DNA of 64,000 bases, taken from JACPFV01 sp038043245 (GTDB lineage Bacteria > Pseudomonadota > Gammaproteobacteria > Nevskiales > Nevskiaceae). The notes below the pieces were generated by a model. It had not been told where the DNA came from. It saw only the letters and a list, made by a program, of their open reading frames with translations, and did no database searches. Each line of letters opens with the position of its first letter. Positions within the stretch are counted from its first letter, which is position 1. This document shows, one piece after another, positions 26,589 through 36,167 of the stretch. The translations under genes were made by a program, and so were the position numbers. The stretch is from positions 248,001-312,000 of the forward strand of contig JBBTCH010000001.1 in the NCBI GenBank assembly GCA_038043245.1. The letters are read 5' to 3'.

Positions 26589-27626
26589 TTATTTTTTGCC
26601 ACGCAACCGGAATTGGCTCGGTGTCGCTCCACTCCAGCGACTGAAAGCACGGGTGAAGCTGCGGCGGTCGGAGAAGCCCAGGCGCTCGCTGATGTCCTCC
26701 AGCGATTCGCGCGGATCGTCCAGCCACTGCATCGCCAGCCGATAGCGCACGCGGTCCTGCAGATCGGCGAACTGGTCGCCGGTGTCACGCAAGCGGCGTT
26801 GCAGGGTGCGCGGGTGCAGCTTCAGTTCGGCGGCGACGGCTTCGACCCCCTGGCCCAGCAGCGACAGTTTTTTCTGCAGCGCGTCTTCGATCGCCGCGAC
26901 CAGGCCGGTGCGGCTCGGCATCTTCTGCAGGCGCTGTTCGACGCGGAACTGCGCCTGCTCATGCAGCGAAGGAAACGCGCCCTTGAGGGGCACGTCCATC
27001 AGTGCGCGATCCATCACCAGCGCGTCGTCACGCGCATTGAAACGCACCAGCAGTTTGAAATAGCGGCGATATTCGGCGGCGTATCGCGGGGCGGCGCCTT
27101 TCATCTGCAATTCGCGATAGTCGCCATGCTCACCCATCAGCAGCCGGCCGAAACGGACAATGGCGGCGAACGTGGTTTCGGTGAACCAGCGCGCCGCTTC
27201 GCGCGCCTGCGGGCTGTCGTCTTCGCCCGGAGTACGCAGGATCAGGCGCGCATCCTTGCCGTGCTCGGTCAGTTCGACGTTGATCATCGGGTTGATGAGT
27301 TCGCGCACCCATTCAAAGATCTTCGCGGCTTCGCGCAAAGTCGGGCTGGTGGTGAGGAAAGTCTCGAGGTCGGTCAGATACTCAAATGCGAAGGTTTCGC
27401 CAAGCACGAACGGGAAGTGGTGCTGCCGTGACTGTGCGACGCAGATGCGCATGGCCTTGACCAGCTGCAGGCGCGGCACCGTGGCGTTCTCCAGATGCAC
27501 CAGATCGGTCGGGATGCCGAGCTCCTTGAAGATCGGCTGAATATTGAAGCCGCAGCGCGCGGCCGCCTTGACCCAGTTGGGCAGGGTGATGAAAGGAATC
27601 GGGTCTTCGTGCAGGGGCGGCTTCAT
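26589..27626 (-). CDS. AraC-family transcriptional regulator
   Basis: A 345-residue regulator. The N-terminal domain (about residues 20-210) is of the arabinose-binding-like type found in OruR/ArgR-like AraC proteins. The C-terminal domain holds two helix-turn-helix motifs: AVAAELKLHPRTLQRRLRD and ISERLGFSDRRSFTRAFSRW. The effector is probably a small organic acid or lipid-derived molecule, but the sequence does not say. It lies between an alpha/beta hydrolase and the PF10118 hydrolase, all on the minus strand, so these are plausible targets. Confidence 0.9.
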   Translation of the reverse strand: MKPPLHEDPIPFITLPNWVKAAARCGFNIQPIFKELGIPTDLVHLENATVPRLQLVKAMRICVAQSRQHHFPFVLGETFAFEYLTDLETFLTTSPTLREAAKIFEWVRELINPMINVELTEHGKDARLILRTPGEDDSPQAREAARWFTETTFAAIVRFGRLLMGEHGDYRELQMKGAAPRYAAEYRRYFKLLVRFNARDDALVMDRALMDVPLKGAFPSLHEQAQFRVEQRLQKMPSRTGLVAAIEDALQKKLSLLGQGVEAVAAELKLHPRTLQRRLRDTGDQFADLQDRVRYRLAMQWLDDPRESLEDISERLGFSDRRSFTRAFSRWSGATPSQFRLRGKK

Positions 27627-27661
27627 GCGCTCAAATTCAAGGCCGCCTGCTCGCGGGCTTT

Positions 27662-28564
27662 TTACGCGGCGGCCTGATATTTCTGCCCGGAAATATGACC
27701 GAGCACCAGTTGTGCCAGTTTCGGCAGCAATTGCGGCGGCAGGTCATGGCCGTAGCCTCGGATGATTTCAAGGCGAGAGCCCGGGATATGGCGCGCCAGG
27801 TCGTGCGCCGCGGCGACGGGGACCAGCGCATCGTCCTGGCCATGCAGTACCAGCGTCGGCGCCTTGATCTGTTTCAGCAGGGGCACACGGCTGCCGGAGG
27901 CGATGATCGCCAGCGTCTGCCGCGCCAGCCCGGCTGGGTAATACGAGCGGTCGAAGGCACGCTCGATCTTTGCGCGCAGGGCGCTGGGTTCGATCGGGAA
28001 CTGCGGGCTGCCGATCAGCCGCCAGGTCTGCATCGAGTGTTGCACCAGCGATTCCCGATCCAGCTTGGCGGGTCGCGAGAGCAGCCGCATGCGGATCTTC
28101 AAGGATGGGCCGCGCAGCAGCGGGTTGCCGCTGCTCGACATCCAGCAGACAAACGTCTTCACGCGCTCGGGATGCCTGGCGGCGAGGATCTGGCCGATCA
28201 TGCCGCCCATGGAAACGCCGACGACATGCGCGGATCCGATCTTCAGCGCATCCAACAGCCCGACGGTGTCACGCGCCATGTCATCAAGAACGTAGGGCGC
28301 GCGCACCCGCAGTCCCAGCATGGCCTTGAGCCCGGCACGCATCAATTTGATCTTGCCCAGACCGCTCAGCCGCGTGGACAGGCCGATATCGCGATTGTCG
28401 AAGCGGATGACGTGATAACCCGCCTGCGCGAGCGTCTTGCAGAACTCGTCGGGCCAATGGATGAGCTGGCCGCCGAGGCCCATGATCAACAGGATCGGCG
28501 GATGCTTCGCGTCACCGAAACTTTCGTATTCCAGTTCGATGCCGTTGCTTTGTATCTTGCTCAT
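27662..28564 (-). CDS. Alpha/beta hydrolase
   Basis: A 300-residue alpha/beta hydrolase from ATG 28564, the start that gives the usual MSKIQSNGIELEYESFG opening. The triad is intact: Ser in GVSMGGMIGQ, Asp in HGQDDALVP and His in GYGHDLPP, with oxyanion-region GLGGQLIHW. There is no signal peptide. It is similar in plan to esterases and epoxide- or lactone-hydrolysing enzymes; the substrate is unknown. It lies 35 bp upstream of the AraC gene and 10 bp downstream of a lipoprotein gene on the same strand. Confidence 0.88.
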   Translation of the reverse strand: MSKIQSNGIELEYESFGDAKHPPILLIMGLGGQLIHWPDEFCKTLAQAGYHVIRFDNRDIGLSTRLSGLGKIKLMRAGLKAMLGLRVRAPYVLDDMARDTVGLLDALKIGSAHVVGVSMGGMIGQILAARHPERVKTFVCWMSSSGNPLLRGPSLKIRMRLLSRPAKLDRESLVQHSMQTWRLIGSPQFPIEPSALRAKIERAFDRSYYPAGLARQTLAIIASGSRVPLLKQIKAPTLVLHGQDDALVPVAAAHDLARHIPGSRLEIIRGYGHDLPPQLLPKLAQLVLGHISGQKYQAAA

Positions 28565-28574
28565 GCAATTCAGT

Positions 28575-29246
28575 TTACGGTACCGGCAGGAACACCATGC
28601 GGGCGACGCCATGCACCACCATGTTGATGGCGCGCTTGTTCCGCTCGGCGGCGATGCTGGCCATCATGTCCTGCATCACGATCATCTTGCCGAAGATGCG
28701 CTCGAAACTCAGGTTGAGATCTCCGGTGTCGCTATCCGCGCCGGTGGTCAGCAGGTAGACCTTGCCGTCCGCGCCCTGCCGGTGGCGCAGCCGCCACGAC
28801 AGGATCTCAATGTTGCGTGCGCTGTTGTAAAGCGCCTGTTCGTCAAGCGCCTGTAGCATGAAGAACTCTTCGCGACCGCCATAGGAAGCGCGGATCATGC
28901 CGACCAGCCCGGCCATCAGCGCGAAGACGCGATCGCCCTGGTAATCCGCGCTGAATGCCAACAGCATGGCGTCGGTATTTTTTGCGAAGTCGAGTTCGTC
29001 GAAGGCCAGTGACAGGTGCGGCGCGAGCGAAGCGAGGCGGCTCTCGATGGTCTCGCCCGTCGCCTTGGCCAGCTCGCGCGGGTTGCGCTTGTACAGCTTG
29101 ACCAGCAGCGCCTCCTGCTGCGCGCGCATCTGGCGGATATGCGCATCGGCGACAAAACTGATGTCGTTCTTCGCCAGGTCCTTGACGCGGAAGTCTTCGC
29201 ACGCCGTGCACACCAGCAAGAGTGCAGCGACGAGCAGGAGACGCAC
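28575..29246 (-). CDS. Hypothetical lipoprotein
   Basis: From GTG 29246 this is a 223-residue protein with a basic-hydrophobic signal peptide (RLLLVAALLLVCTAC) ending in a lipobox-like C-T-A-C; Cys at -3 is unusual, so lipidation is likely but not certain. The mature part is mostly helical and has no domain I recognise. Longer forms in this frame would run into the acnA coding end, so the GTG 8 bp after the acnA stop is preferred. It is probably co-transcribed with acnA upstream and the alpha/beta hydrolase downstream. Function unknown. Confidence 0.75.
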   Translation of the reverse strand: MRLLLVAALLLVCTACEDFRVKDLAKNDISFVADAHIRQMRAQQEALLVKLYKRNPRELAKATGETIESRLASLAPHLSLAFDELDFAKNTDAMLLAFSADYQGDRVFALMAGLVGMIRASYGGREEFFMLQALDEQALYNSARNIEILSWRLRHRQGADGKVYLLTTGADSDTGDLNLSFERIFGKMIVMQDMMASIAAERNKRAINMVVHGVARMVFLPVP

Positions 29247-29254
29247 GCGGTTTT

Positions 29255-31912
29255 CTAGGCAGCCATCTGTCTCAGCATGTAATGCAGCACGCCGCCGTTC
29301 TCGTAGTACTCCCATTCCTTCGGCGTGTTGATGCGCACCTTGGCCTTGAAGCTGACGTTCTTGCCATCGGATTTCCTGGCGTTGACCGTGACTTCACCGG
29401 CGCCTTTCTTCAGGCCGTCGATGTCGAACACCTCGGTACCATCGAGACCGAGTGACGCAGCGGTCTGACCATTCTGGAAGTTCAGTGGCAGCACGCCCAT
29501 GCCGACCAGGTTAGCGCGGTGGATGCGTTCGAAGGATTCGGTGATGACGGCCTTGACGCCCAGCAAGATGGTGCCCTTGGCCGCCCAGTCGCGCGAGGAG
29601 CCGGTGCCGTATTCCTTGCCGCCCAGCACCACCAGCGGTACGCCGTCCTTCTGGTATTTCATGGCGACGTCGTAGATGGCTTCAACCGGGCCGGCGGCAC
29701 CGTTGTAGTGGCGCGAGACGCCGCCTTCGACGCCCGGCGTCATCGCGTTCTTGATGCGCGTGTTGGCGAAGGTGCCGCGCATCATGATCTCGTGGTTGCC
29801 GCGGCGCGAGCCGAAACTGTTGAAGTCCGCACGCTGCACGCCGTGTTCCATCAGGTATTTGCCAGCGGGGCCGTCCTTCTTGATGTCGCCGGCCGGCGAG
29901 ATGTGGTCGGTGGTGATGGAATCGCCCAGCACCGCCAGCGCACGCGCACCCTTGATCGTCGGAATCCCCGGCGGCGTCTTGGTGATGCCGGTGAAGTAGG
30001 GCGGGTTCTGCACATAGGTGGACTTGTTGTCCCACGGGTAGGTTTCTGATCTGGAGATCTTGATCGACTGCCAGCGCGCGTCGCCTTTGAGCACATCGGC
30101 GTAGCTGGCCTTGAACAGATCGCTGGTGACGGCTTTAGTCACCAGGTCCGAGATCTCCTTGTTCGTCGGCCAGATGTCCTTCAGGAAAATATCCTTTCCT
30201 TCCTTGGACTTGCCGATAGGTTCTGAAGTCAGATCGAGGTCGGTGCTGCCGGCGATCGCGTAAGCGACGACCAGCGGCGGCGAGGCGAGATAGTTCATGC
30301 GCACGTCCTGATGGACGCGGCCTTCGAAGTTGCGATTGCCCGACAGCACCGCGGACACGCTGAGCTTGTTGTCCTGGATCGCCTTGCCGATCGGCTCGTT
30401 GAGCGGGCCGGAGTTTCCGATGCAGGTGGTGCAGCCGTAGGCGACGACATGGAAGCCGAGATATTCGAGGTCTTCGATCAGTCCGGCCTTTTTCAGATAC
30501 TCGGTGACGGCTTTAGAGCCCGGCGCCAGCGAAGTTTTAACCCACGGCTGTGATTTGAGGCCGAGCGTACGCGCCTTGCGCGCGAGCAAACCGGCGCCGA
30601 TCAGCACCGCCGGGTTCGAGGTGTTGGTGCAAGAGGTGATGGCGGCGATGACGACGGCGCCGTCTTTCAGCTGATAGCTCTGGCCTTTGTCAGTGACGGC
30701 AGCAGGGCCAGCGGACGGGCGCATCTTCTGCTCGGCGTCGAAGGCCTTGCGGAAATTCGTCTTCACATCGGTGAGCAGCACGCGGTCCTGCGGCCGCTTG
30801 GGGCCGGCGAGGCTGGGCTTGATGCTGGCGAGATCCAGGTTCAGCACGTCGGTGTATTCGGCTTCCTTCGCGTCCGGCGTCCACCACATGCCTTGAGCCT
30901 TTGCGTAAGCCTCGACAACGGCGATCTGCTGTTCGCTGCGGCCGGTCAGGCGCAGATAATTCAATGTCTCGTTGTCGATCGGGAAGATGCCGCAGGTCGC
31001 GCCGTATTCCGGCGCCATGTTGGCAATGGTGTTGCGGTCGGAAGCGGAGAGATTGCCGACGCCAGGGCCGAAGAACTCGACGAATTTCTCCACCACGCCG
31101 CGCTTGCGCAGCATCTCGGTGGCGGTGAGTACGAGATCCGTCGCCGTCGCACCTTCTGCCAGCTTGCCGGTCAGGCGCACGCCGATGACTTCCGGCATTA
31201 GCATGGACGAAGGCTGGCCGAGCATCGCGGCCTCGGCCTCGATGCCGCCGACACCCCAGCCGAGCACGCCGATGCCGTTGACCATCGTCGTATGGCTGTC
31301 GGTGCCGAAGCAGGAGTCGGGATAGAGCAGTCCATCCTTCTCGAACACCACGCGCGCGAGGTATTCGATGTTGACCTGGTGGACGATGCCGGTGTCCGGT
31401 GGCACCGCCTTGAAGTTCTTCAGCGCTTCCTGGCCCCAGCGCAGGAAGGTGTAGCGTTCGGCGTTGCGCTGGAACTCAACTTTGGCGTTCAGATCCAGTG
31501 ATTCCTTGCTGCCGTAGTGGTCAATCATCACCGAGTGGTCGATGACCAGTTCCACCGGACACAGCGGGTTGACCTTGTCGGCCTTGCCGCCGAGGGTCTT
31601 GATGGCATCGCGCATCGCGGCCAGATCCACCACGCAGGGCACGCCGGTGAAGTCCTGCAGCACCACGCGTGCGGGGGTGAAATCGATATCCTTCTGTGGC
31701 AGTTTTTTCAGATCGGCTGAAGCAAGCGCCACGACCGTATCCTGAGTGATGTTCACGCCGTCTTCGTGTCGCAGCAGATTCTCGAGCAGGATCTTGTAGG
31801 AGTAGGGCAGGCGCGAAACCTTGTACTGCGCCTCCAGTCGGGTCAGGTCGTAGAACGAATACGTCTGGGCGCCGGCCTTGAGGCTGGACTTGGTTTTGAG
31901 GCTGTCCGACAT
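29255..31912 (-). CDS. acnA: Aconitate hydratase A
   Basis: An 885-residue aconitase of the AcnA/IRP type. The 4Fe-4S ligands are the Cys in AAITSCTNTSNP and the pair in YGCTTCIGNSGPL. The swivel domain contains GKEYGTGSSRDWAAKG. It interconverts citrate and isocitrate in the TCA cycle. ATG 31912 is chosen because GGGAG lies about 8 bp upstream; an in-frame ATG ten codons earlier lacks such a site. It is divergent from the PAS kinase gene across 85 bp and is followed by a lipoprotein gene. Confidence 0.95.
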   Translation of the reverse strand: MSDSLKTKSSLKAGAQTYSFYDLTRLEAQYKVSRLPYSYKILLENLLRHEDGVNITQDTVVALASADLKKLPQKDIDFTPARVVLQDFTGVPCVVDLAAMRDAIKTLGGKADKVNPLCPVELVIDHSVMIDHYGSKESLDLNAKVEFQRNAERYTFLRWGQEALKNFKAVPPDTGIVHQVNIEYLARVVFEKDGLLYPDSCFGTDSHTTMVNGIGVLGWGVGGIEAEAAMLGQPSSMLMPEVIGVRLTGKLAEGATATDLVLTATEMLRKRGVVEKFVEFFGPGVGNLSASDRNTIANMAPEYGATCGIFPIDNETLNYLRLTGRSEQQIAVVEAYAKAQGMWWTPDAKEAEYTDVLNLDLASIKPSLAGPKRPQDRVLLTDVKTNFRKAFDAEQKMRPSAGPAAVTDKGQSYQLKDGAVVIAAITSCTNTSNPAVLIGAGLLARKARTLGLKSQPWVKTSLAPGSKAVTEYLKKAGLIEDLEYLGFHVVAYGCTTCIGNSGPLNEPIGKAIQDNKLSVSAVLSGNRNFEGRVHQDVRMNYLASPPLVVAYAIAGSTDLDLTSEPIGKSKEGKDIFLKDIWPTNKEISDLVTKAVTSDLFKASYADVLKGDARWQSIKISRSETYPWDNKSTYVQNPPYFTGITKTPPGIPTIKGARALAVLGDSITTDHISPAGDIKKDGPAGKYLMEHGVQRADFNSFGSRRGNHEIMMRGTFANTRIKNAMTPGVEGGVSRHYNGAAGPVEAIYDVAMKYQKDGVPLVVLGGKEYGTGSSRDWAAKGTILLGVKAVITESFERIHRANLVGMGVLPLNFQNGQTAASLGLDGTEVFDIDGLKKGAGEVTVNARKSDGKNVSFKAKVRINTPKEWEYYENGGVLHYMLRQMAA

Positions 31913-31997
31913 TTCAAAAACTCCCTGGAATTTTAGGAACAAGCGCGAGCGTGTCTGGGGCTGCGGATTATACTGGGGTCAGATCGACTGCCGCTGA

Positions 31998-34900
31998 ATG
32001 TCCTCCAAAAAAACGTCGCCTGATACCGAAGCGAAGACTGCCCCGGCCGAGGCGGAGATCCTGCGTGAGATCGCCGACTCCAGCCCGGCGCTGTTGTTCC
32101 AGCTGCGCAAGACCGCCCAGGGCGAACTCGGCGTGACGTTTGTCAGCCACGCCGTTGAATCGTTTTTCGGCGTCGACAGCACCACGCCGGAAGCGAACTA
32201 CAAGCTCTTCATGAGCCTGTTGTACTCAGGCGACGGCGACCGTATCGCCAAGGGTCTGGAAAACTCTGCGAAGGACATGCAGCCACGCGACATGGAGTTC
32301 CGCGTGCACCGCATGAAAGATGACACCTCAAAGTGGGTCAAGGCCGTCGTCATGCCACGACGGACCGACGACGGCGGTCTCATCTGGAATGGCGTGATGG
32401 TGGATATCGAAGCGCAGAAAGCGGCCGAAGCACGCATCGAAGCCACCGAGAAGCAGCTGCGCGACGTCACCGACAACATCGCGGGGGTCGTGTTCCAGCG
32501 CCGGCAGGCGCCGGACGGCAGCATCAGCTTCCCGTTCCTCAGCAAGGGGTTCTATCGCATGAACGCCAAGCTGAACTGGGGCAACTACGCGAGCATGCGC
32601 GAAACCCTGCAGGCGATTCATCCGGACGACCGCGAAAAGGCGGAACAAGTCGTGAAGCAGTCGGCGGAGACGCTGGAACCCTATGCGATTGACTACCGCC
32701 TGGCGATCGCCGACGGCAGTTACCGCTGGATGCGCGGCAGCGGCGTACCGCGCCGTGAGGACGACGGCAGCATCGTCTGGAACGGCTACACCATGGACAT
32801 CCACGAACGCATGGAGGCGGACGCGGAGATTGCCGCCGCCGAGCACATGCTGCGCGAGCTGACCAGCCGGCTGCCCGGCGTGGTGTTCCAGCAGCGGCTG
32901 GAGGCCGATGGCCGCCTCTCGTACCCGTTCGTCAGCGGCAAAATGGCGACGCTGCCCGATGAGTTGAGCTCGGTGCGTGAAGACGCCCGCGGACTGATCG
33001 AGCACATCCACGAAGATGACCGCGCGCAGGTGCTGAGCACAGTGGATGAGTCCGCCAGGACGCTGGAGCCTTACCGCATCGAATACCGCTTGCGCACGAA
33101 AAGCGGCGCGATCCACTGGCTGCGCACCGAAGCGCAGCCGCACCGAACGGAGGATGGCGCGGTGGTGTGGAACGGCTTCTCCGCCAACATCACGCGCGAA
33201 AAAAATGCCGAATCGCGCATCCGCGAAATCACCGCTGCCCTGACCGGCACCGTGTATCAGCTGGTCGCGACCAAGCAAAGCGGGATGCGCTACACCTACG
33301 TGTCCGGCAGCGCCGAGGCGGTCTGGGGCCTCAAGCGGGAGACGATCATCGCTGCTGCTCAGAGCATCAACGACCGCATCCAGATCGGCGATTTTCTGGC
33401 GATGAACAAGCGCTTCACTGAAGCTTTGCGCTCCGGCATTCCTGTACAGCACGACTACCGCTATCACCATCCGAACGGGCAAGTGCGCTGGCTGCGCACC
33501 ACCGCCACCGCACGCAAACCCGAACCCGGAGTCGCGGTCTGGAACGGCTACACCACCGATGTCACCGCGGAGCGCGAAGCGCAGCAGCGGCTGACCGAGG
33601 TGACCGAGACCATGCCGGGCGCGGTGTTTCAGCTGGTGCCGAACGGCGACAACCGTCTTGAGGTCTCTTTTGTCAGTGACGGCATCGAACGCCTGATCGG
33701 CATGAGCAAGGCCGAGGTCGAGAAAAATATTGCGCCCCTGAACGACGTCATCATCGAGGAAGACCGCGCCATCATGACGGCGACGCTGCGTGATTCGTTG
33801 CGTGCGAAGACCGCCGGGGTCTGCGACGTGCGTGTGCGTCACCACAAAACCGGGAAGTTGATGTGGATCCGCGCTGCCGCCAGCCCGAACCTGACGAATC
33901 CACAGCGCATCACCTGGAGCGGATTCTGGTGGGACATCACCGACATCAAGCAGCTGCAGGACGACCTGAGCCGTGCCCGTGACAACGCGGAAACCCTGCA
34001 CGACAAGCTGCTCGGCATCACCAACGACATGCCGGGTGCGCTGTTCGAGTTTCGCATGTCGAAGGACCGCGAAGTGGAGATCCCCTATGTCAGCGGCAGC
34101 ATCCACGCGCTGCTGGGTGTGACCAAGGAGGAAATTGAAAAAGACCGGATGGCGCTGCTCGAGCTGATTCCCGCCGACGCCCAGCTCGCCATCAACACCA
34201 TGATCCGGGAATCGCTGAAGACCATGCAGCCGCGCAATGCGGATTTCCAGCTGCGCCACAAGACCACGGGCCTGCTGCGCTGGATCCGTGCCGCGGCCAT
34301 TCCCACCGGTATCCCCGCAGCGCAGAACGTGGTCTGGCGCTCGTTCTGGCAGGACATCACCGACATCAAGGAGCTGCAGCAGGCGCTGGTCGGAGCCAAG
34401 GAAACCGCGGAATCGGCGAACCGCAGCAAGAGCGAATTCCTCGCCAACATGAGCCACGAAATCCGCACGCCGATGAACGCGATTCTCGGCCTGTCGCATC
34501 TGGCCCTGCGTGCCGACCCGCCACCGCGGTTGAAATCGCATCTGCAGAAGATCGACCGCGCCTCGCGTTCGCTGCTCGGCGTGATCAACGACATCCTCGA
34601 TTTTTCGCGCATCGAGGCCGGCAAGCTGGGGCTGGAGGAGACGCCGTTTTCACTGGATGCGGTGCTTGAAGACCTCGCCAACCTGACCGGACCGAGTGCG
34701 CAGGAAAAAGGCCTGGAGTTTTCCTGCCGGGCCGAGGCTGAGGTGCCGCGTGAACTGGTCGGCGACCCGCTGCGCCTGGGGCAGGTGCTGCTGAATCTGG
34801 TCAGCAATGCGGTCAAGTTCACCGAACGGGGGCACGTGCGCGTGAACACCGAGCGTGTGCGCGAGGAGAAGGGACGCGTCGTATTGCTGTTCACCGTCGA

Positions 34901-36167
34901 GGACAGCGGCATCGGTCTCAGTCATGAACAGCGAAGTCGGCTGTTCAGGGCGTTCTCGCAGGCCGACACCTCGACCACCCGCAAGTACGGGGGCTCCGGT
35001 CTCGGGCTTTCCATCAGCAAGAATCTGATCGAGATGATGAAAGGCAGCATCGATGTTGAAAGCGAGCCGGGCCGCGGTAGTCGTTTTTTCTTCACCGCCG
35101 ATCTCGGCCTGGCCGAAGCTGGTGTCCTGGAAAAACGCGGCGGCCCCATCGCGGGCAAGCCCTTGGAAGGCTTGCGCATCCTCGTCGCCGAAGACAACGA
35201 CATCAATCTGGAGATCGCACGCGAGGTGCTTGAAGCCGCCGGCGCCAAAGTGGCTTCCGCGAGCAACGGCCGCGAAGCGATCAATGCGCTGAAGGAGTCC
35301 AGCTACGACGCTGTGGTGATGGATGTGAACATGCCGGTGTTGAGCGGGCTGGAGGCGACACGCGAGATCCGCAGCTTGCCGCGCTTCGCCAAACTGCCGG
35401 TCGTGGCGATGACCGCCAGCGCCATGGCCGATGACCGCGCGCGCTGCCTCGAGGCGGGCATGAACGCGCACATCAGCAAACCGATCGATGTCGATGAAAT
35501 GATCGAAACCCTGGCGAAACTGACTCGGGGTCAAGCAGTCGTGCCGCGCAAGACATCTGCGGCCGCGCAACTGCCGGACGACCTGCAGGCGCTGGCGGCG
35601 CAGCTGGATCTGGTCGCCGCGGTGCGCCGAGTCAATCACAACGCCGTGCTGTACCGCCGGTTGCTGCGCACGTTTGCCGGCAGTAATCGCAGCTGGATGG
35701 CTGATGCACAGGCGGCGCTGAAGGAAAAAAACGCGAAGGCGCTCGAGAAAATGGCGCACACCCTCAAGGGCGCTGCTGCCAATCTCGGCGCCATGCGTCT
35801 GGCGGCCGCTGCGCTGGAGCTTGAGAACGCCGCCCACAAGGGCTGGACCGGGCTGTCGAGCTATGTCAAAGCCGTGGACAAGCCACTGAAGGATCTGTTG
35901 ACGGCGCTGATCCCGCTCGAACCTTCGCAAGCCGCGGCTGCATTGGACGGCACTCTGAAGTCGGTGGATCCCGCGCGCTTGCGCCAGCTCAACCGCCTGC
36001 TGGCGCATGACGACGCCAAGGCCACCGACCTCGCACAGGCGCTGGCGCAGGACTTTCCGCACGAACCTGGCTTCGGCCAGGTGCTGAAGCAGACGGCAGC
36101 CTACGAGTTCGAGGCGGCGCGCGTCACTTTGCTCAAATTGTCCGCACGCCTGAAAATACCGGTATGA
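31998..36167 (+). CDS. Six-PAS hybrid sensor histidine kinase with REC and HPt
   Basis: A 1389-residue hybrid kinase with no signal peptide or transmembrane helix, so cytosolic. Six tandem PAS/PAC modules (about 22-145, 150-275, 280-405, 407-530, 533-660 and 675-795) share a recurring plan: a MPGAVFQL-like opening and a VWNGYTMDI or FWWDITDIK-like end. That indicates expansion by internal duplication. HisKA follows (His820 in NMSHEIRTP), then HATPase (GGSGLGLSISKN), receiver (Asp1109 in VVMDVNMPVLSG) and HPt (His1254 in MAHTLKGAAANLG). The stop overlaps the HD-GYP response-regulator gene by 4 bp, making that its likely phosphorelay output. The signal is unknown. Confidence 0.92.
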   Translation: MSSKKTSPDTEAKTAPAEAEILREIADSSPALLFQLRKTAQGELGVTFVSHAVESFFGVDSTTPEANYKLFMSLLYSGDGDRIAKGLENSAKDMQPRDMEFRVHRMKDDTSKWVKAVVMPRRTDDGGLIWNGVMVDIEAQKAAEARIEATEKQLRDVTDNIAGVVFQRRQAPDGSISFPFLSKGFYRMNAKLNWGNYASMRETLQAIHPDDREKAEQVVKQSAETLEPYAIDYRLAIADGSYRWMRGSGVPRREDDGSIVWNGYTMDIHERMEADAEIAAAEHMLRELTSRLPGVVFQQRLEADGRLSYPFVSGKMATLPDELSSVREDARGLIEHIHEDDRAQVLSTVDESARTLEPYRIEYRLRTKSGAIHWLRTEAQPHRTEDGAVVWNGFSANITREKNAESRIREITAALTGTVYQLVATKQSGMRYTYVSGSAEAVWGLKRETIIAAAQSINDRIQIGDFLAMNKRFTEALRSGIPVQHDYRYHHPNGQVRWLRTTATARKPEPGVAVWNGYTTDVTAEREAQQRLTEVTETMPGAVFQLVPNGDNRLEVSFVSDGIERLIGMSKAEVEKNIAPLNDVIIEEDRAIMTATLRDSLRAKTAGVCDVRVRHHKTGKLMWIRAAASPNLTNPQRITWSGFWWDITDIKQLQDDLSRARDNAETLHDKLLGITNDMPGALFEFRMSKDREVEIPYVSGSIHALLGVTKEEIEKDRMALLELIPADAQLAINTMIRESLKTMQPRNADFQLRHKTTGLLRWIRAAAIPTGIPAAQNVVWRSFWQDITDIKELQQALVGAKETAESANRSKSEFLANMSHEIRTPMNAILGLSHLALRADPPPRLKSHLQKIDRASRSLLGVINDILDFSRIEAGKLGLEETPFSLDAVLEDLANLTGPSAQEKGLEFSCRAEAEVPRELVGDPLRLGQVLLNLVSNAVKFTERGHVRVNTERVREEKGRVVLLFTVEDSGIGLSHEQRSRLFRAFSQADTSTTRKYGGSGLGLSISKNLIEMMKGSIDVESEPGRGSRFFFTADLGLAEAGVLEKRGGPIAGKPLEGLRILVAEDNDINLEIAREVLEAAGAKVASASNGREAINALKESSYDAVVMDVNMPVLSGLEATREIRSLPRFAKLPVVAMTASAMADDRARCLEAGMNAHISKPIDVDEMIETLAKLTRGQAVVPRKTSAAAQLPDDLQALAAQLDLVAAVRRVNHNAVLYRRLLRTFAGSNRSWMADAQAALKEKNAKALEKMAHTLKGAAANLGAMRLAAAALELENAAHKGWTGLSSYVKAVDKPLKDLLTALIPLEPSQAAAALDGTLKSVDPARLRQLNRLLAHDDAKATDLAQALAQDFPHEPGFGQVLKQTAAYEFEAARVTLLKLSARLKIPV

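Noticed and set aside
27637..27661. GC stem followed by TTTTT between the AraC and alpha/beta hydrolase genes
   Set aside because: The T-run follows the stem only on the plus strand, where no gene is transcribed into it; the neighbouring genes run on the minus strand.
31969..31974. TATACT hexamer as a -10 box for the PAS kinase gene
   Set aside because: There is no acceptable -35 element 16-18 bp upstream, so I did not list it as a promoter.
32328..34541. Long open frame (737 codons) on the minus strand opposite the six-PAS kinase
   Set aside because: It is a shadow of the highly GC-biased codon pattern of the real gene. It shows no recognisable domain, no plausible start context and odd His/Arg/Gln-rich composition.
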